From JBKPFU01 sp046728975 (GTDB lineage: Bacteria; Actinomycetota; Thermoleophilia; Gaiellales; Gaiellaceae): DNA of 22,493 nt. Below, one piece after another: positions 7,337 to 15,386 of this stretch. How positions within the stretch are numbered: position 1 is the stretch's first letter; the number at the start of each line of letters is the position of its first letter. The notes beneath the pieces are model-generated. The model had not been told where the DNA came from and did no database searches. It was given only the letters and a program-made list of their open reading frames with translations. The stretch spans positions 1 through 22,493 of the forward strand of contig JBKPFU010000150.1 of assembly GCA_046728975.1 (NCBI GenBank), in the 5' to 3' direction. The position numbers and the translations under genes are program-made.

Positions 7337-7807
7337 ATGCCCATAGTTCGAGGGATGCCGTTGGGCAGAAAGCACTCGTTCCTCATGCAGCGCACGCAAC
7401 GCGCCGTCGTCAACCGACGCGTCTTTCCTTATCTCGCCGTCATGACGCTCGCGCTCGGCCTCCTCGCGGGGTTCGTCGTCACGTTGGTCGACAGGAAGGA
7501 CTTCCCGACGTTCGGCGACGGCGTCTGGTGGGCGATCGTGACGCTCGGCACGGTCGGCTATGGCGACATCGTTCCGCACACGGCCTGGGGGCGCGTCGTC
7601 GGCAGCGTCGTGATCGTGTTCGGCGTCACGTTCATCGCCTTTCTGACCGCGACGGTGACCTCCGTGTTCGTCTCCTCCGCGGAGCAAGAGGAGCGTCAGC
7701 GCGAGCGACAGCGTGAAGAGGAGATCGAGGAAGAGACCCGAGCGCTCCTGCGTCAGCTCAAGACGCAGCTCAGCACGATCGAGGCAAAGCTGGACGGCCG
7801 CTCGTGA
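7337..7807 (+). CDS. Two-TM potassium channel with C-terminal coiled coil
   Basis: 156 residues. TM1 about residues 30-51, pore helix and selectivity filter TLGTVGYGDIVP (TVGYGD, residues 72-77), TM2 about residues 86-112, then a highly charged coiled-coil tail (EERQRERQREEEIEEE...) that could drive tetramer assembly. It belongs to the Ion_trans_2 family of K+ channels and lacks an RCK/TrkA-N regulatory domain. The ATG at 7337 has TAATCC 6 bases upstream, resembling a leaderless -10 box; in-frame ATGs at 7355 and 7385 are alternatives. Its stop overlaps the start of the DHA2 transporter by 4 bases (GTGA), so the two are probably translationally coupled. Confidence 0.9.
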   Translation: MPIVRGMPLGRKHSFLMQRTQRAVVNRRVFPYLAVMTLALGLLAGFVVTLVDRKDFPTFGDGVWWAIVTLGTVGYGDIVPHTAWGRVVGSVVIVFGVTFIAFLTATVTSVFVSSAEQEERQRERQREEEIEEETRALLRQLKTQLSTIEAKLDGRS

Positions 7808-9222
7808 GCGAGGACGCGCTCGCCCCCTCCGCGGCCGCGGCGCCGGAGCGTCCGACCGTTTCGCCGCGGAGGTTGCTCCTCCCCCTCGCCCTTGCCCAGT
7901 TCATCTGCAGCTTTGCGGGCTCGAACATGAACGTGATGATCAACGACATCAGCGAGGACCTGGACACGACCGTCAAGGGCGTGCAGACGGCGATCACGTT
8001 GTTCCTCCTGATCATGGCGATCCTCATGATCCCAGGCAGCAAGCTCACCGACCGCTGGGGCCGCAAGCGGTGCTTCAACGGCGGCCTCGCGCTGTACGGA
8101 ATCGGCGCCGTGCTGAGCGCATTGTCGCCCGGCCTCGGCGTGCTTATCCTCGGCAACTCCGTCTTCGAGGGCGTCGGGACAGCGTTGCTGATCCCCCCCG
8201 TCTACATCCTCACGACGATGGCGTTCACCGATCTGACGTCGCGCGCCAAAGCCTTCGGCGCCATCAGCGGGATGGGAGGCATCGGCGCTGCAACGGGACC
8301 ATTGATCGGGGGTCTCATCACGACGGCAATCAGCTGGCGCGCCGCGTTCGTCTTCCAAGCCCTGGTCATCGTCGTGATCATCATCCTCGGCCGGCGGATC
8401 GTCGATCCCGTGGCGCCGGACCCGGAGCGTCCGTTCGACACCGTGGGCGCAGTCCTGTCCGGGGTCGGGATGTTCAGCGTCGTGTTCGCGATCCTGCAGA
8501 TCGGGACGCACAACGTGCTGACGGCGGTATTCGGGGCCGTCGGAGCCGCCTTCCTCGTCTGGTTCTTCCTCTACATCCGCGCTCGCGAGCGCGCCGGGAA
8601 GGAACCGCTGCTCTCGACCGGACTGTTCAAGAACCGAACGTCGAATCTCGGCCTCATCACGCAGTGCATCCAATGGCTGGTACTCATGGGGACGTCATTC
8701 GTCGTCTCGGTTTTCCTTCAAGAGGTCCGCGGCTACAACGCGATCGAGACCGGCGCCATCTTCACGGCGGAGACGGTGGGCATCCTGCTTTCGTCTCTCG
8801 CCGCCGGGCGATTCGCCAGAAAACGCGCGCAACGGACCTTGATCATCGTGGGCTTCGTCGTCACCCTCGCGGGGATTGGGCTCCTGATCGGCCTGGTTCA
8901 GGCCTGGTCGAGCATCGTCGCCTTCGTCCCCGGCCTCCTGCTGATCGGCCTCGGGCTCGGAGTCATGCTGACCCCGTCGGTCAATGTCGTCCAATCGGCC
9001 TTCCCCGAGGAGCAGCAGGGCGAGATCTCGGGCCTTTCGCGCAGCGTCTCCAACCTGGGCTCGTCTTTTGGGACCGCGATCGCCGGCACCATCATCGTGT
9101 CCGCCGTGGCCACGAGCAACCGGGGTTACGTGTGGGCGATGGTCGCCGTAACGATCGCCGGGGGCATCGGGCTCATGGCGGCCATGTTCCTGCCCGCCCG
9201 TCTCGAGCGGCAGCAGGCTTGA
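7804..9222 (+). CDS. DHA2-family MFS efflux transporter
   Basis: 472 residues with about 14 hydrophobic helices, as in the EmrB/QacA drug:H+ antiporter-2 group. Motif A is seen in the loop after TM2 (GSKLTDRWGRKRCF) and the motif C-like GxxxGPxxGG pattern in GIGAATGPLIGGLIT. N-terminal LPLALAQFICSFAGSNMNVMIND matches the usual TM1, though the common acidic residue of the drug-efflux TM1 motif (LDxTIVNVALP) is replaced by Gly-Ser-Asn. The substrate cannot be inferred. The GTG start overlaps the K+ channel stop by 4 bases, and the 5-TM gene follows 10 bases after its stop, so the three are likely one operon. Confidence 0.9.
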   Translation: MSEDALAPSAAAAPERPTVSPRRLLLPLALAQFICSFAGSNMNVMINDISEDLDTTVKGVQTAITLFLLIMAILMIPGSKLTDRWGRKRCFNGGLALYGIGAVLSALSPGLGVLILGNSVFEGVGTALLIPPVYILTTMAFTDLTSRAKAFGAISGMGGIGAATGPLIGGLITTAISWRAAFVFQALVIVVIIILGRRIVDPVAPDPERPFDTVGAVLSGVGMFSVVFAILQIGTHNVLTAVFGAVGAAFLVWFFLYIRARERAGKEPLLSTGLFKNRTSNLGLITQCIQWLVLMGTSFVVSVFLQEVRGYNAIETGAIFTAETVGILLSSLAAGRFARKRAQRTLIIVGFVVTLAGIGLLIGLVQAWSSIVAFVPGLLLIGLGLGVMLTPSVNVVQSAFPEEQQGEISGLSRSVSNLGSSFGTAIAGTIIVSAVATSNRGYVWAMVAVTIAGGIGLMAAMFLPARLERQQA

Positions 9223-9232
9223 TCGTACGGAC

Positions 9233-9763
9233 GTGACCGACGAGCCCGCGCGAAGGCCGGCCGTCAAGCGCGCCGCGCAGCACGTCTTCTTCGGCGTCGG
9301 CGGAGGAATCGCGAGCACCGTGTACGGGACGATCGTGGTCATGGCAACCGTGACCGCGGCCTACGCGGCCGAGAAACATCCCTGGAAGGTTGCGGGAGTC
9401 GTGCTGGGCACCGCGCTCGTGCTCTGGATCGCGCACGTCTACGCTCACGGTCTCTCTGAGAGCATCGTGCAGAGCCGGCATCTCAGCCGAGGCGAGCTGG
9501 CCACCCTTGTCCGCCGAGAGCTCGGGATCTTGCTCGCCGCCGCGGCGCCCACGGCCGCACTCGTGCTCGGGGCGCTCGGCGTGTTTCGTGAGAAGACGGC
9601 GGTGTGGCTGGCGCTCACCGTCGGCCTCGTGACGCTCGCAGTCGAGGGTCTCCGCTTCGCGCGCCTCGAGCGTCTCCGTTTTCCAGGCACCGTCGTGGCA
9701 ATGGGCGTGAACGTAGGACTGGGACTGTTGGTGGTGGCGATGAAGGTGGCATTCGCCCACTGA
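9233..9763 (+). CDS. Five-TM membrane protein of unknown function
   Basis: 176 residues with five likely membrane helices (about 21-46, 53-75, 97-117, 122-143 and 149-174). Between TM2 and TM3 lies a short soluble stretch HVYAHGLSESIVQSRHLSR with several His and Arg residues. I do not recognise a named family; similar short membrane proteins are frequent in actinobacteria. GTG start at 9233, 10 bases after the transporter stop, with no clear Shine-Dalgarno sequence, consistent with translation as the last gene of the K+ channel/DHA2 operon. It ends 20 bases before the convergent second DHA2 gene. Confidence 0.75.
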   Translation: MTDEPARRPAVKRAAQHVFFGVGGGIASTVYGTIVVMATVTAAYAAEKHPWKVAGVVLGTALVLWIAHVYAHGLSESIVQSRHLSRGELATLVRRELGILLAAAAPTAALVLGALGVFREKTAVWLALTVGLVTLAVEGLRFARLERLRFPGTVVAMGVNVGLGLLVVAMKVAFAH

Positions 9764-9783
9764 CACGCCGGCAGCCTTCGCTG

Positions 9784-11430
9784 CTAGGGCGGCGCGGGCG
9801 ATCCAGGTTGTCTCGTAGGGATGCGCTGCGCGAAAAACAGCGCAACGATGGCCATCAAGGCAAGGATGGCGAGCGCCGAGCGAAGGCCGGCGATCCGGGC
9901 ATCGCTGTAGGCATCGACGGCGGCATCGGTCGTCTCCGAGCCGGCGTTCGCCTTGTCAAGCGCGGTCTCGAGATCGGCGTCGGAGATGAAGGGGACTCCT
10001 CCCGCGAGCTCGACCTGCGCCTGAGACTTGACGCTGGAGGGTATCGCCGAGCTCGAATCGATGTTCGCGAGGAAGGCGGAGGTCACGCTCGCGATCAAGA
10101 TCGAGCCGGCGAGCGCGGTTCCCATCGATGCGCCGAGATTGGTCATCGTGTTCTGAACGCCACCCACCTCGGGGCTGTCTTCATCGCGCACTGCGGAGAC
10201 GGTGACGCTCCCGAGCTGCGACGCGAGCGCACCGATTCCAAGCCCGATCAGGAGCAGGGGCACGAAGACGATTTCCGGGCCCGCCTCGGGGTCGAGCGTT
10301 CCGAGGAGCACCACTGTGCCCGCGAGCAGGGCGAGCAGGCCGCTGCGGACGACGGTCCGCGGGGAGATGCTCGGGAAGAAGCGCGGAATCCCGATCGCCG
10401 CCGCCAGCAGCGTGACCGAGAGCGGGAGGAGCCGTGCGCCCGTCGCGAGAGCGGACAGACCGAGGCAGACCGACAGGTACAGCGGCACGACGAAGAAGAA
10501 GCCGGCCTGGACCAGGTACTGGAAGAAGAACATCGTCAGGCCGCCCTGCAGCTGGGCGTTCCGCAGCAAACCAGGGCGGACGAGCGGCTCCTTGCCGCGC
10601 CCGCTAAGCCGGATCTCCCAGCGAGAGAAGAGCCAGATCACGAACACACCGCCGAGGATCAGCCACACAGTGGGCGACACATGTGCCCATGACGGCGCCC
10701 CCGCGCTCGGCCGGATCCAACCCCACTCGCCGGAGCGCAGCACACCGAAGACGAGAAGCCCGAGCCCCAGCGCCGAGAGGCCCGCGCCGACTACATCCAG
10801 CTTCGGGCGCGTCTCGACCGGAACGTCGCTGAACCGGCGAGCGAGAACGAGAATCGCGAGGACGAGCACGACCTCGCCGGCGAAAACCCAACGCCAGGAG
10901 AAATAGGTCGTGGCGAAGCCGCCAATGAGCGGCCCGACGGCGACCGCGATCGCCCCCGCGGCCGCGACGAGCCCGTAAGCGGCGGGCCGACGCTCGGCGG
11001 TGAAGTTGCCGGCGACGAGAGCGACGATCGCCGGCAGGATCAGCGCCGCCCCGACGCCTTCGAGGAACGACCAACCCAAGAGGAGCACGGGCAGGTTCGG
11101 CGCAAGTGCCGTCGTGAGCGAGCCGCAGCCGTAGATGACGCAGCCAATCGCGAAGGCACGTTTTCGACCGATCAGCGCGCCGATCTTCCCACCGGTGATC
11201 ATCAGCGCCGCCATCACGAGCGTGTAGGCCGTGATCGCCCCCTGGATGCCGGTCACCGTCGTCCCGACGTCCTTCGCGACCGTCGCGATCGAGACATTCA
11301 TCACCGAGCTGTCCAGCGTCATCAAGAACTGGCCGGCAGCCAGGGTGAGCAGGACGAGCTGCGTGCGCGACCGAGCTGCACGAGCCGCATCCCCCGCAGC
11401 CACCGCCCGGGCAGTCCCGTCTACCGACAC
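9784..11430 (-). CDS. DHA2-family MFS efflux transporter (second copy)
   Basis: 548 residues from the chosen GTG at 11430, with about 14 hydrophobic helices. TM1 carries LDSSVMNVSIATVAKDVGTT, the canonical DHA2 LDxTxxNVALP-like motif; motif A is GGKIGALIGRKRAF; motif C-like is AVGPLIGGFATTYFSWRW. Between the last two helices is a soluble segment of about 70 residues (from NIDSSSAIPSSVKSQAQVE to the DAYSDARIAGLRSA region), common in this group. An in-frame upstream start (11565) would add 45 Arg-rich residues that overlap the divergent SCP2 gene and look non-coding, so 11430 is preferred, without a clear ribosome site. Substrate unknown. It is convergent with the other DHA2 operon and divergent from the SCP2 gene. 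Confidence 0.9.
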   Translation of the reverse strand: MSVDGTARAVAAGDAARAARSRTQLVLLTLAAGQFLMTLDSSVMNVSIATVAKDVGTTVTGIQGAITAYTLVMAALMITGGKIGALIGRKRAFAIGCVIYGCGSLTTALAPNLPVLLLGWSFLEGVGAALILPAIVALVAGNFTAERRPAAYGLVAAAGAIAVAVGPLIGGFATTYFSWRWVFAGEVVLVLAILVLARRFSDVPVETRPKLDVVGAGLSALGLGLLVFGVLRSGEWGWIRPSAGAPSWAHVSPTVWLILGGVFVIWLFSRWEIRLSGRGKEPLVRPGLLRNAQLQGGLTMFFFQYLVQAGFFFVVPLYLSVCLGLSALATGARLLPLSVTLLAAAIGIPRFFPSISPRTVVRSGLLALLAGTVVLLGTLDPEAGPEIVFVPLLLIGLGIGALASQLGSVTVSAVRDEDSPEVGGVQNTMTNLGASMGTALAGSILIASVTSAFLANIDSSSAIPSSVKSQAQVELAGGVPFISDADLETALDKANAGSETTDAAVDAYSDARIAGLRSALAILALMAIVALFFAQRIPTRQPGSPAPP

Positions 11431-11514
11431 CGCTACGGAGTATGGGGCATCGTGAGCACGACGCCCTTGCCGCCGACGTGGCGGGATCGCCAAAATCCGA
11501 TCCAGGGAGGGACG

Positions 11515-11856
11515 ATGGCGGACGCGACCGAGAAATTCTTCGACGAGCTCAAAGCGCGCGGGCACGAGCCCGCGCTCGAGAAGGTGACGGGAACGCTGCG
11601 CTTCGATCTACGGAACGGGAAGAGCATCGCCCACTGGCTGGTCGCGATCGACAAGGGCGATGTCGCCGTTTCGCGCAAGAACGCGAAGGCCGACTGCGTC
11701 GTGCGCGGCGAGAAGAACGTCTTCGACGCAATCACCAGCGGCAAGGAAAACGCCATGGCGGGCGTGCTCCGCGGCGCGTTGGATATCCAGGGCGACGCCG
11801 CGCCGCTCCTGGCCTTCCAGCGTCTCTTTCCGGCGCCGAAGAGGAGGGCACGATGA
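11515..11856 (+). CDS. SCP2-type sterol/lipid-binding domain protein
   Basis: 113 residues. The sequence pattern FDELKARGHEPALEKVTG, TLRFDLRNGKSIAHWLVAID, KGDVAVSRKNAKADCVV, DAITSGKENAMAGVLRGALDIQGD and LLAFQRLFP matches the SCP2 sterol-transfer-like fold, a small domain with a hydrophobic tunnel that binds lipids or acyl groups. Start 11515 has AGGGAGG (11504-11510) 4 bases upstream; an in-frame GTG at 11452 without such a site is less likely. Its TGA overlaps the ATG of the debranching-type enzyme (ATGA), so the two are coupled. Why a lipid-binding-fold protein is tied to a carbohydrate enzyme is not evident. Confidence 0.85.
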   Translation: MADATEKFFDELKARGHEPALEKVTGTLRFDLRNGKSIAHWLVAIDKGDVAVSRKNAKADCVVRGEKNVFDAITSGKENAMAGVLRGALDIQGDAAPLLAFQRLFPAPKRRAR

Positions 11857-13934
11857 ACGACGACCTCGTCAAGATCCTCGATGGGAACACGTTCGTTGTC
11901 AGCGACTCGCGCGGGGATATCGAAGCGTCGCTGACCGACCCTACCGGCCTCTTCTCGTTCGACAACCGCTTCCTCTCCACCTGGCTGCTCACGGTCAACG
12001 GTGAGCGCCTCAACCCGCTCTCCGTCGACGATCTGCAGTACTTCGAATCGCGCTTCTTTCTCGTTCCGGGGACCGGAACCGTGTACGTCGACGCCAAGCT
12101 GTCGGTGATCCGGCGCCGCGCCGTCGGCGACGGGTTCCACGAAGAGCTGACGATCCTCAACCACGACGAGGAGCCGGCCGACCTCACGGTGCGCATCGAC
12201 GCCGGAAGCGACTTCGCCGACCTGTTCGAGGTCAAGGACGCGCTCGAGAAGAAGGGCAGCTACTACGCGCGGGTCGAGAATGGGCGGCTCCTGCTCGGGT
12301 ACGAGCGGGAGACGTTCGGGCGGCAGACGGCGATCTCGGCGTCGGCGCCCGCGAAGATCGACGAGAACGGTTTCACGTTCGACGTCCATCTCGATCCACA
12401 CGGCGAGTGGACGACCGATCTCGACGTGGTCACGGCGGCCGGCGCGGGCGGAAGATACGTCCGGCCGAAGTACGAGCGAGGCGAGCGCCGAGCGCGACCG
12501 AACATGGAGCGCAGCCTGGAGCGCTGGCTCGAGGACGCTCCGCGGCTCGAGTCCGACTCCGACGCGCTGAAGGCGACCTACCGGCGCAGCCTCGTCGACC
12601 TCGCCGCGCTGCGCTTCTCGCCCCCCGTGAGCGGAAGAGGAGCAAGCCTTCCGGCCGCCGGCCTCCCGTGGTTCATGACGATGTTCGGACGCGACAGCAT
12701 CTTCACGAGCCTCCAAGCGCTGCCGTTTACGCCGGAGCTCGCGGCTACGACCCTTCGTGCGCTCGGCGACTGGCAGGGGTGCCGCATCGACGACTTCCGC
12801 GATGAGGACCCGGGCCGGATCCTCCACGAGATGCGCTACGGCGAAATGAGCGCGTTCGAGGAGCGTCCGCACTCGCCGTACTACGGCTCGGCCGACGCGA
12901 CGCAGCTGTACGTCGTGCTGCTCGACGAGTACGAGCGCTGGACCGGCGACACGCGGCTCGTCCGCGAGCTCGAGCCTGAAGCGCGGGCGGCGCTGAACTG
13001 GATCGACGAATACGCCGACCTGCTGGGCGGCACCGGCTACGTCTGGTACGAGCGCCGAAACACGAAGACCGGACTCGAGAACCAGTGCTGGAAGGACTCC
13101 TGGGACTCGATCTCATACAGCGACGGGCGCATTCCCGACTTCCCGCGCGCGACCTGCGAGCTCCAGGGCTACGCATACGACGCAAAGATGCGCGGCGCGC
13201 GCCTCGCTCGCCTCGTCTGGAAGGACCCCGAGTTCGCCGACGAGCTCGAGCGGCAGGCGGCGGATCTCAAGCGACGATTCAACCGCGATTTCTGGGTCGC
13301 AGACGGCGAGTACTTTGCGCTCGCGCTCGATAACGAGGGGAACCAGGTCGACTCGCTGTCATCGAACAACGGCCACCTGCTATGGAGCGGCATCGTCGAC
13401 AAGTCAAAGGCGAAGGCGGTCGCGCGCCACCTGATGGGGCCGAGGCTCTTCTCCGGTTGGGGTATCCGCACGCTGGCCGAGGGAGAGGGCCGCTACAACC
13501 CGATCGGCTACCACGTCGGGACGGTCTGGCCCTTCGACACGTCGTTCATCGCCTGGGGCCTGCGGCGCTACGGCTTCAAGAAGGAGGCGGCCGCGATCGC
13601 GGCCGGAATTCTCGACGCCGCCGAGGTGTTCGACGGACGGCTCCCGGAGGCGTTCGGCGGGTATGAACGCGGCGTGACCAAGTACCCCGTGCAGTACCCG
13701 ACCGCGTGCAGCCCCCAAGCCTGGTCGACGGGGGCGCCGCTGCTCCTGCTGCGCACGATGCTCGGCCTCGAGCCCGTCGGCGACCACCTCGTCGTCGACC
13801 CGGCGCTGCCAGAGAGTATCGGCGTGCTTGCGCTGCTCGACATTCCCGGGCGCTGGGGGCGCGTCGACGCATTCGCGCGAGGACGCGATCAGCTCGGGGC
13901 GGGCCCACTCCGCAGGCAGGCCCGCCGACCTTGA
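11853..13934 (+). CDS. Glycogen debranching-type enzyme (amylo-alpha-1,6-glucosidase family)
   Basis: 693 residues, cytoplasmic (no signal peptide). Residues about 1-200 form the N-terminal beta-sandwich of the GDE_N type: VKILDGNTFVVSDSRGDI, GLFSFDNRFLSTW and ELTILNHDEEPADLTVRID. The rest is an (alpha/alpha)6 barrel like MGH1/GH15-related enzymes: PWFMTMFGRDSIFTS (about 272-286), SPYYGSADATQLYV (about 341-354), NQCWKDSWDSI (about 410-420) and RYNPIGYHVGTVWPFDTS (about 547-564), then YPVQYPTACSPQAW. Relatives trim alpha-1,6 branches of glycogen-like glucans or act on related oligosaccharides. The start at 11853 has GAGGAGGG (11841-11848) and overlaps the SCP2 stop. The last 25 or so residues are Arg/Gly/Ala-rich and poorly family-like. 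Exact substrate unproven. Confidence 0.88.
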   Translation: MNDDLVKILDGNTFVVSDSRGDIEASLTDPTGLFSFDNRFLSTWLLTVNGERLNPLSVDDLQYFESRFFLVPGTGTVYVDAKLSVIRRRAVGDGFHEELTILNHDEEPADLTVRIDAGSDFADLFEVKDALEKKGSYYARVENGRLLLGYERETFGRQTAISASAPAKIDENGFTFDVHLDPHGEWTTDLDVVTAAGAGGRYVRPKYERGERRARPNMERSLERWLEDAPRLESDSDALKATYRRSLVDLAALRFSPPVSGRGASLPAAGLPWFMTMFGRDSIFTSLQALPFTPELAATTLRALGDWQGCRIDDFRDEDPGRILHEMRYGEMSAFEERPHSPYYGSADATQLYVVLLDEYERWTGDTRLVRELEPEARAALNWIDEYADLLGGTGYVWYERRNTKTGLENQCWKDSWDSISYSDGRIPDFPRATCELQGYAYDAKMRGARLARLVWKDPEFADELERQAADLKRRFNRDFWVADGEYFALALDNEGNQVDSLSSNNGHLLWSGIVDKSKAKAVARHLMGPRLFSGWGIRTLAEGEGRYNPIGYHVGTVWPFDTSFIAWGLRRYGFKKEAAAIAAGILDAAEVFDGRLPEAFGGYERGVTKYPVQYPTACSPQAWSTGAPLLLLRTMLGLEPVGDHLVVDPALPESIGVLALLDIPGRWGRVDAFARGRDQLGAGPLRRQARRP

Positions 13935-13953
13935 GGAGACGCTCTCTGCCGTG

Positions 13954-14361
13954 TCAGAACGTCTCTGCTCGCCCCCAGCGCGCGGTTAGCGCGAACAACA
14001 CGGTCGCCTCGAGCGCGACCACGGTGAGCGTCCAGAGCGGGAACTGCGTGTTGCCGAGGAAGCCCAGCTGCGCCAAGAGATTGAGCGAGACCGCGACGAT
14101 CGTGAACCAACGCGCCCAACCACTCTTTGCCGCGAGGCCAAGTCCCGCGATGAACAGGAGGATTCCCCAGAACAACATGATCCAGCCCCACGTCGTCAGG
14201 TCGAACACGAGCACCTGCTTCCCGGCGACGACGTAGTACTCGTCACGGACGACGGCAACGAGCCCTTCGAAGAAGGTGATCCCTCCGATGATCATCATCA
14301 TGACGGCGGCAAAGCCGATCCAGCCGGTCCAGGCTTCGGACATCTCACGCCGCGTTTCCAT
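13954..14361 (-). CDS. DUF7144-like four-TM membrane protein
   Basis: 135 residues with four membrane helices (about 12-33, 55-77, 84-105 and 109-128). The pattern WTGWIGFAAVMMMIIGGITFFEG, a loop with DEYYVVAGKQVLVFDLTTWG and a WIMLFWGILLFIAGLGL helix, then NTQFPLWTL, matches the small actinobacterial membrane family known as DUF7144, function unknown. ATG at 14361 is preferred because AAGGAG lies 6 bases upstream, although this start overlaps the end of the RDD gene by 17 bases; a second ATG at 14343 would avoid the overlap. It is the last gene of a three-gene minus-strand operon and converges on the debranching-enzyme gene with 19 bases between stops. Confidence 0.82.
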   Translation of the reverse strand: METRREMSEAWTGWIGFAAVMMMIIGGITFFEGLVAVVRDEYYVVAGKQVLVFDLTTWGWIMLFWGILLFIAGLGLAAKSGWARWFTIVAVSLNLLAQLGFLGNTQFPLWTLTVVALEATVLFALTARWGRAETF

Positions 14362-15361
14362 ATTTCGCTCCTTTCTCGACGGCCCCGCTCTCGTTCGGCG
14401 GCCGGTCGCGGAATCCTTCAGCTACCCCGATCGCGTCGTCCGTCTCGTAAACGACGACCGTCCCCGCCAGGTAGTCCGGCAACGCACGCCGACGTTCGTC
14501 GAACAGCGCAGGGATGAAACCGGCGAAGAACGGGATGATCGCGAGGGCCAGCCCGATTGCTCGGACGAGCGCGCGCAGCGCTGAGAGACCGCCGTCCTCG
14601 CGCCGACGCACACGCAGGCGCATCAGATGCATGCCGGGCGTCCGCCCTGCGGCGGCCCAGAAGAGCACGAAATACCCGCCTGCGACGAGCAGCCATCCGC
14701 TAGCGAGCAGCGTTTCGACCAGCCACTGCGGCCGGATGCCGCCCACCAGAGACGCGATCAGCGAAACGGCGGCGCTGCCGGCGACGAAGATCGCGAACAC
14801 TGCCAGGGCGTCCACTACGAGCGCAGCGGCGCGGCTCCCGACGCCGGCGTAGACCGACCGCGCGGCACGCGGCCGGCGACGCACGGCCCGCTCGGCCCGA
14901 TCGTCCAGCCTGACCGCGGCCTTCCTGGTCTCGGCGACCACTTCCTCGAGCACGCCCGCAGATTGAAGCGCCACGGCCTCGCGCAGCTCCGAGCTCGAGG
15001 CCACGCTCCGCAGCGCCCGCTGCATTTCTTCGCTCGCGAGCACACTGTCGGTGAGCTCGAGGGTTTGCCGGCTGCCGAGCGCCTCCTTGATCAGCCGCTC
15101 GAGCTCTCCGGTCTCGGCCAGCTCCCGAACAACGCGTTCGAGCACCCGATGCCGGACGATCGAGCGGGCCAGCTCCTCGGGTAGCGAGCCGGCGAGCGCG
15201 CGATCGATGACCCGCGCCAGCTCCGGCGCCGACACGATGTCCTCCGCAGCGGACTCGAGCCGCCCGCGCCAGGCACGCGCCGCGACGCGAGCGGGATAGA
15301 ACGCGGCTCGTCCGGCCGTCTCGGCGAGCCTGGGCCGGATCTCTTCGTCTTCAGAGGCCAT
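14345..15361 (-). CDS. RDD-family membrane protein with helical N-terminal domain
   Basis: 338 residues. The C-terminal half (about 170-315) is an RDD domain: GSRAAALVVDALAVFAIF (first Arg and Asp), FWAAAGRTPGMHLMRLRV, and FDERRRALPDYLAGTVVVY (final Asp), with three membrane helices. The function of RDD proteins is not settled; some are ion/proton antiporters. The first 165 residues are soluble, charged and almost wholly helical, with repeated (S/P)xELxRxI/V-type units (SAPELARVIDRAL, TGELERLIKEAL, SSELREAVAL), which suggests a cytoplasmic bundle or oligomerisation platform not typical of plain RDD proteins. It follows the 6-TM gene by 25 bases and overlaps the next gene, so it is mid-operon. 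Confidence 0.85.
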   Translation of the reverse strand: MASEDEEIRPRLAETAGRAAFYPARVAARAWRGRLESAAEDIVSAPELARVIDRALAGSLPEELARSIVRHRVLERVVRELAETGELERLIKEALGSRQTLELTDSVLASEEMQRALRSVASSSELREAVALQSAGVLEEVVAETRKAAVRLDDRAERAVRRRPRAARSVYAGVGSRAAALVVDALAVFAIFVAGSAAVSLIASLVGGIRPQWLVETLLASGWLLVAGGYFVLFWAAAGRTPGMHLMRLRVRRREDGGLSALRALVRAIGLALAIIPFFAGFIPALFDERRRALPDYLAGTVVVYETDDAIGVAEGFRDRPPNESGAVEKGAKYGNAA

Positions 15362-15386
15362 GCGGCGACCAGTATGGCCCGCTAGC

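Noticed and set aside
6416..7687. 423-residue minus-strand ORF opposite the phosphodiesterase and K+ channel genes
   Set aside because: Composition is rich in Asp/Arg/Glu/His with no domain pattern; it is the usual antisense shadow of GC-rich coding sequence, and both plus-strand genes carry clear family motifs.
7713..9236. 507-residue plus-strand ORF overlapping the DHA2 transporter in another frame
   Set aside because: Arg/Pro/His-rich and without hydrophobic helices, whereas the frame starting at 7804 is a full 14-TM transporter.
9771..9784. GCAGC-CTTC-GCTGC hairpin between the convergent DHA2 operons
   Set aside because: Only 5 bp, no T-run, and it reaches into the stop codon of the minus-strand gene; too weak to call a terminator.
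11433..12872. 479-residue minus-strand ORF opposite the debranching-type enzyme
   Set aside because: Antisense shadow: low-complexity charged sequence, and the plus strand encodes conserved GDE motifs with good ribosome sites.
13936..13976. GAGACG...CGTCTC repeat after the debranching-type gene as a terminator
   Set aside because: Six-base arms with an 18-base loop are weak and there is no T-run; may be chance in GC-rich DNA.
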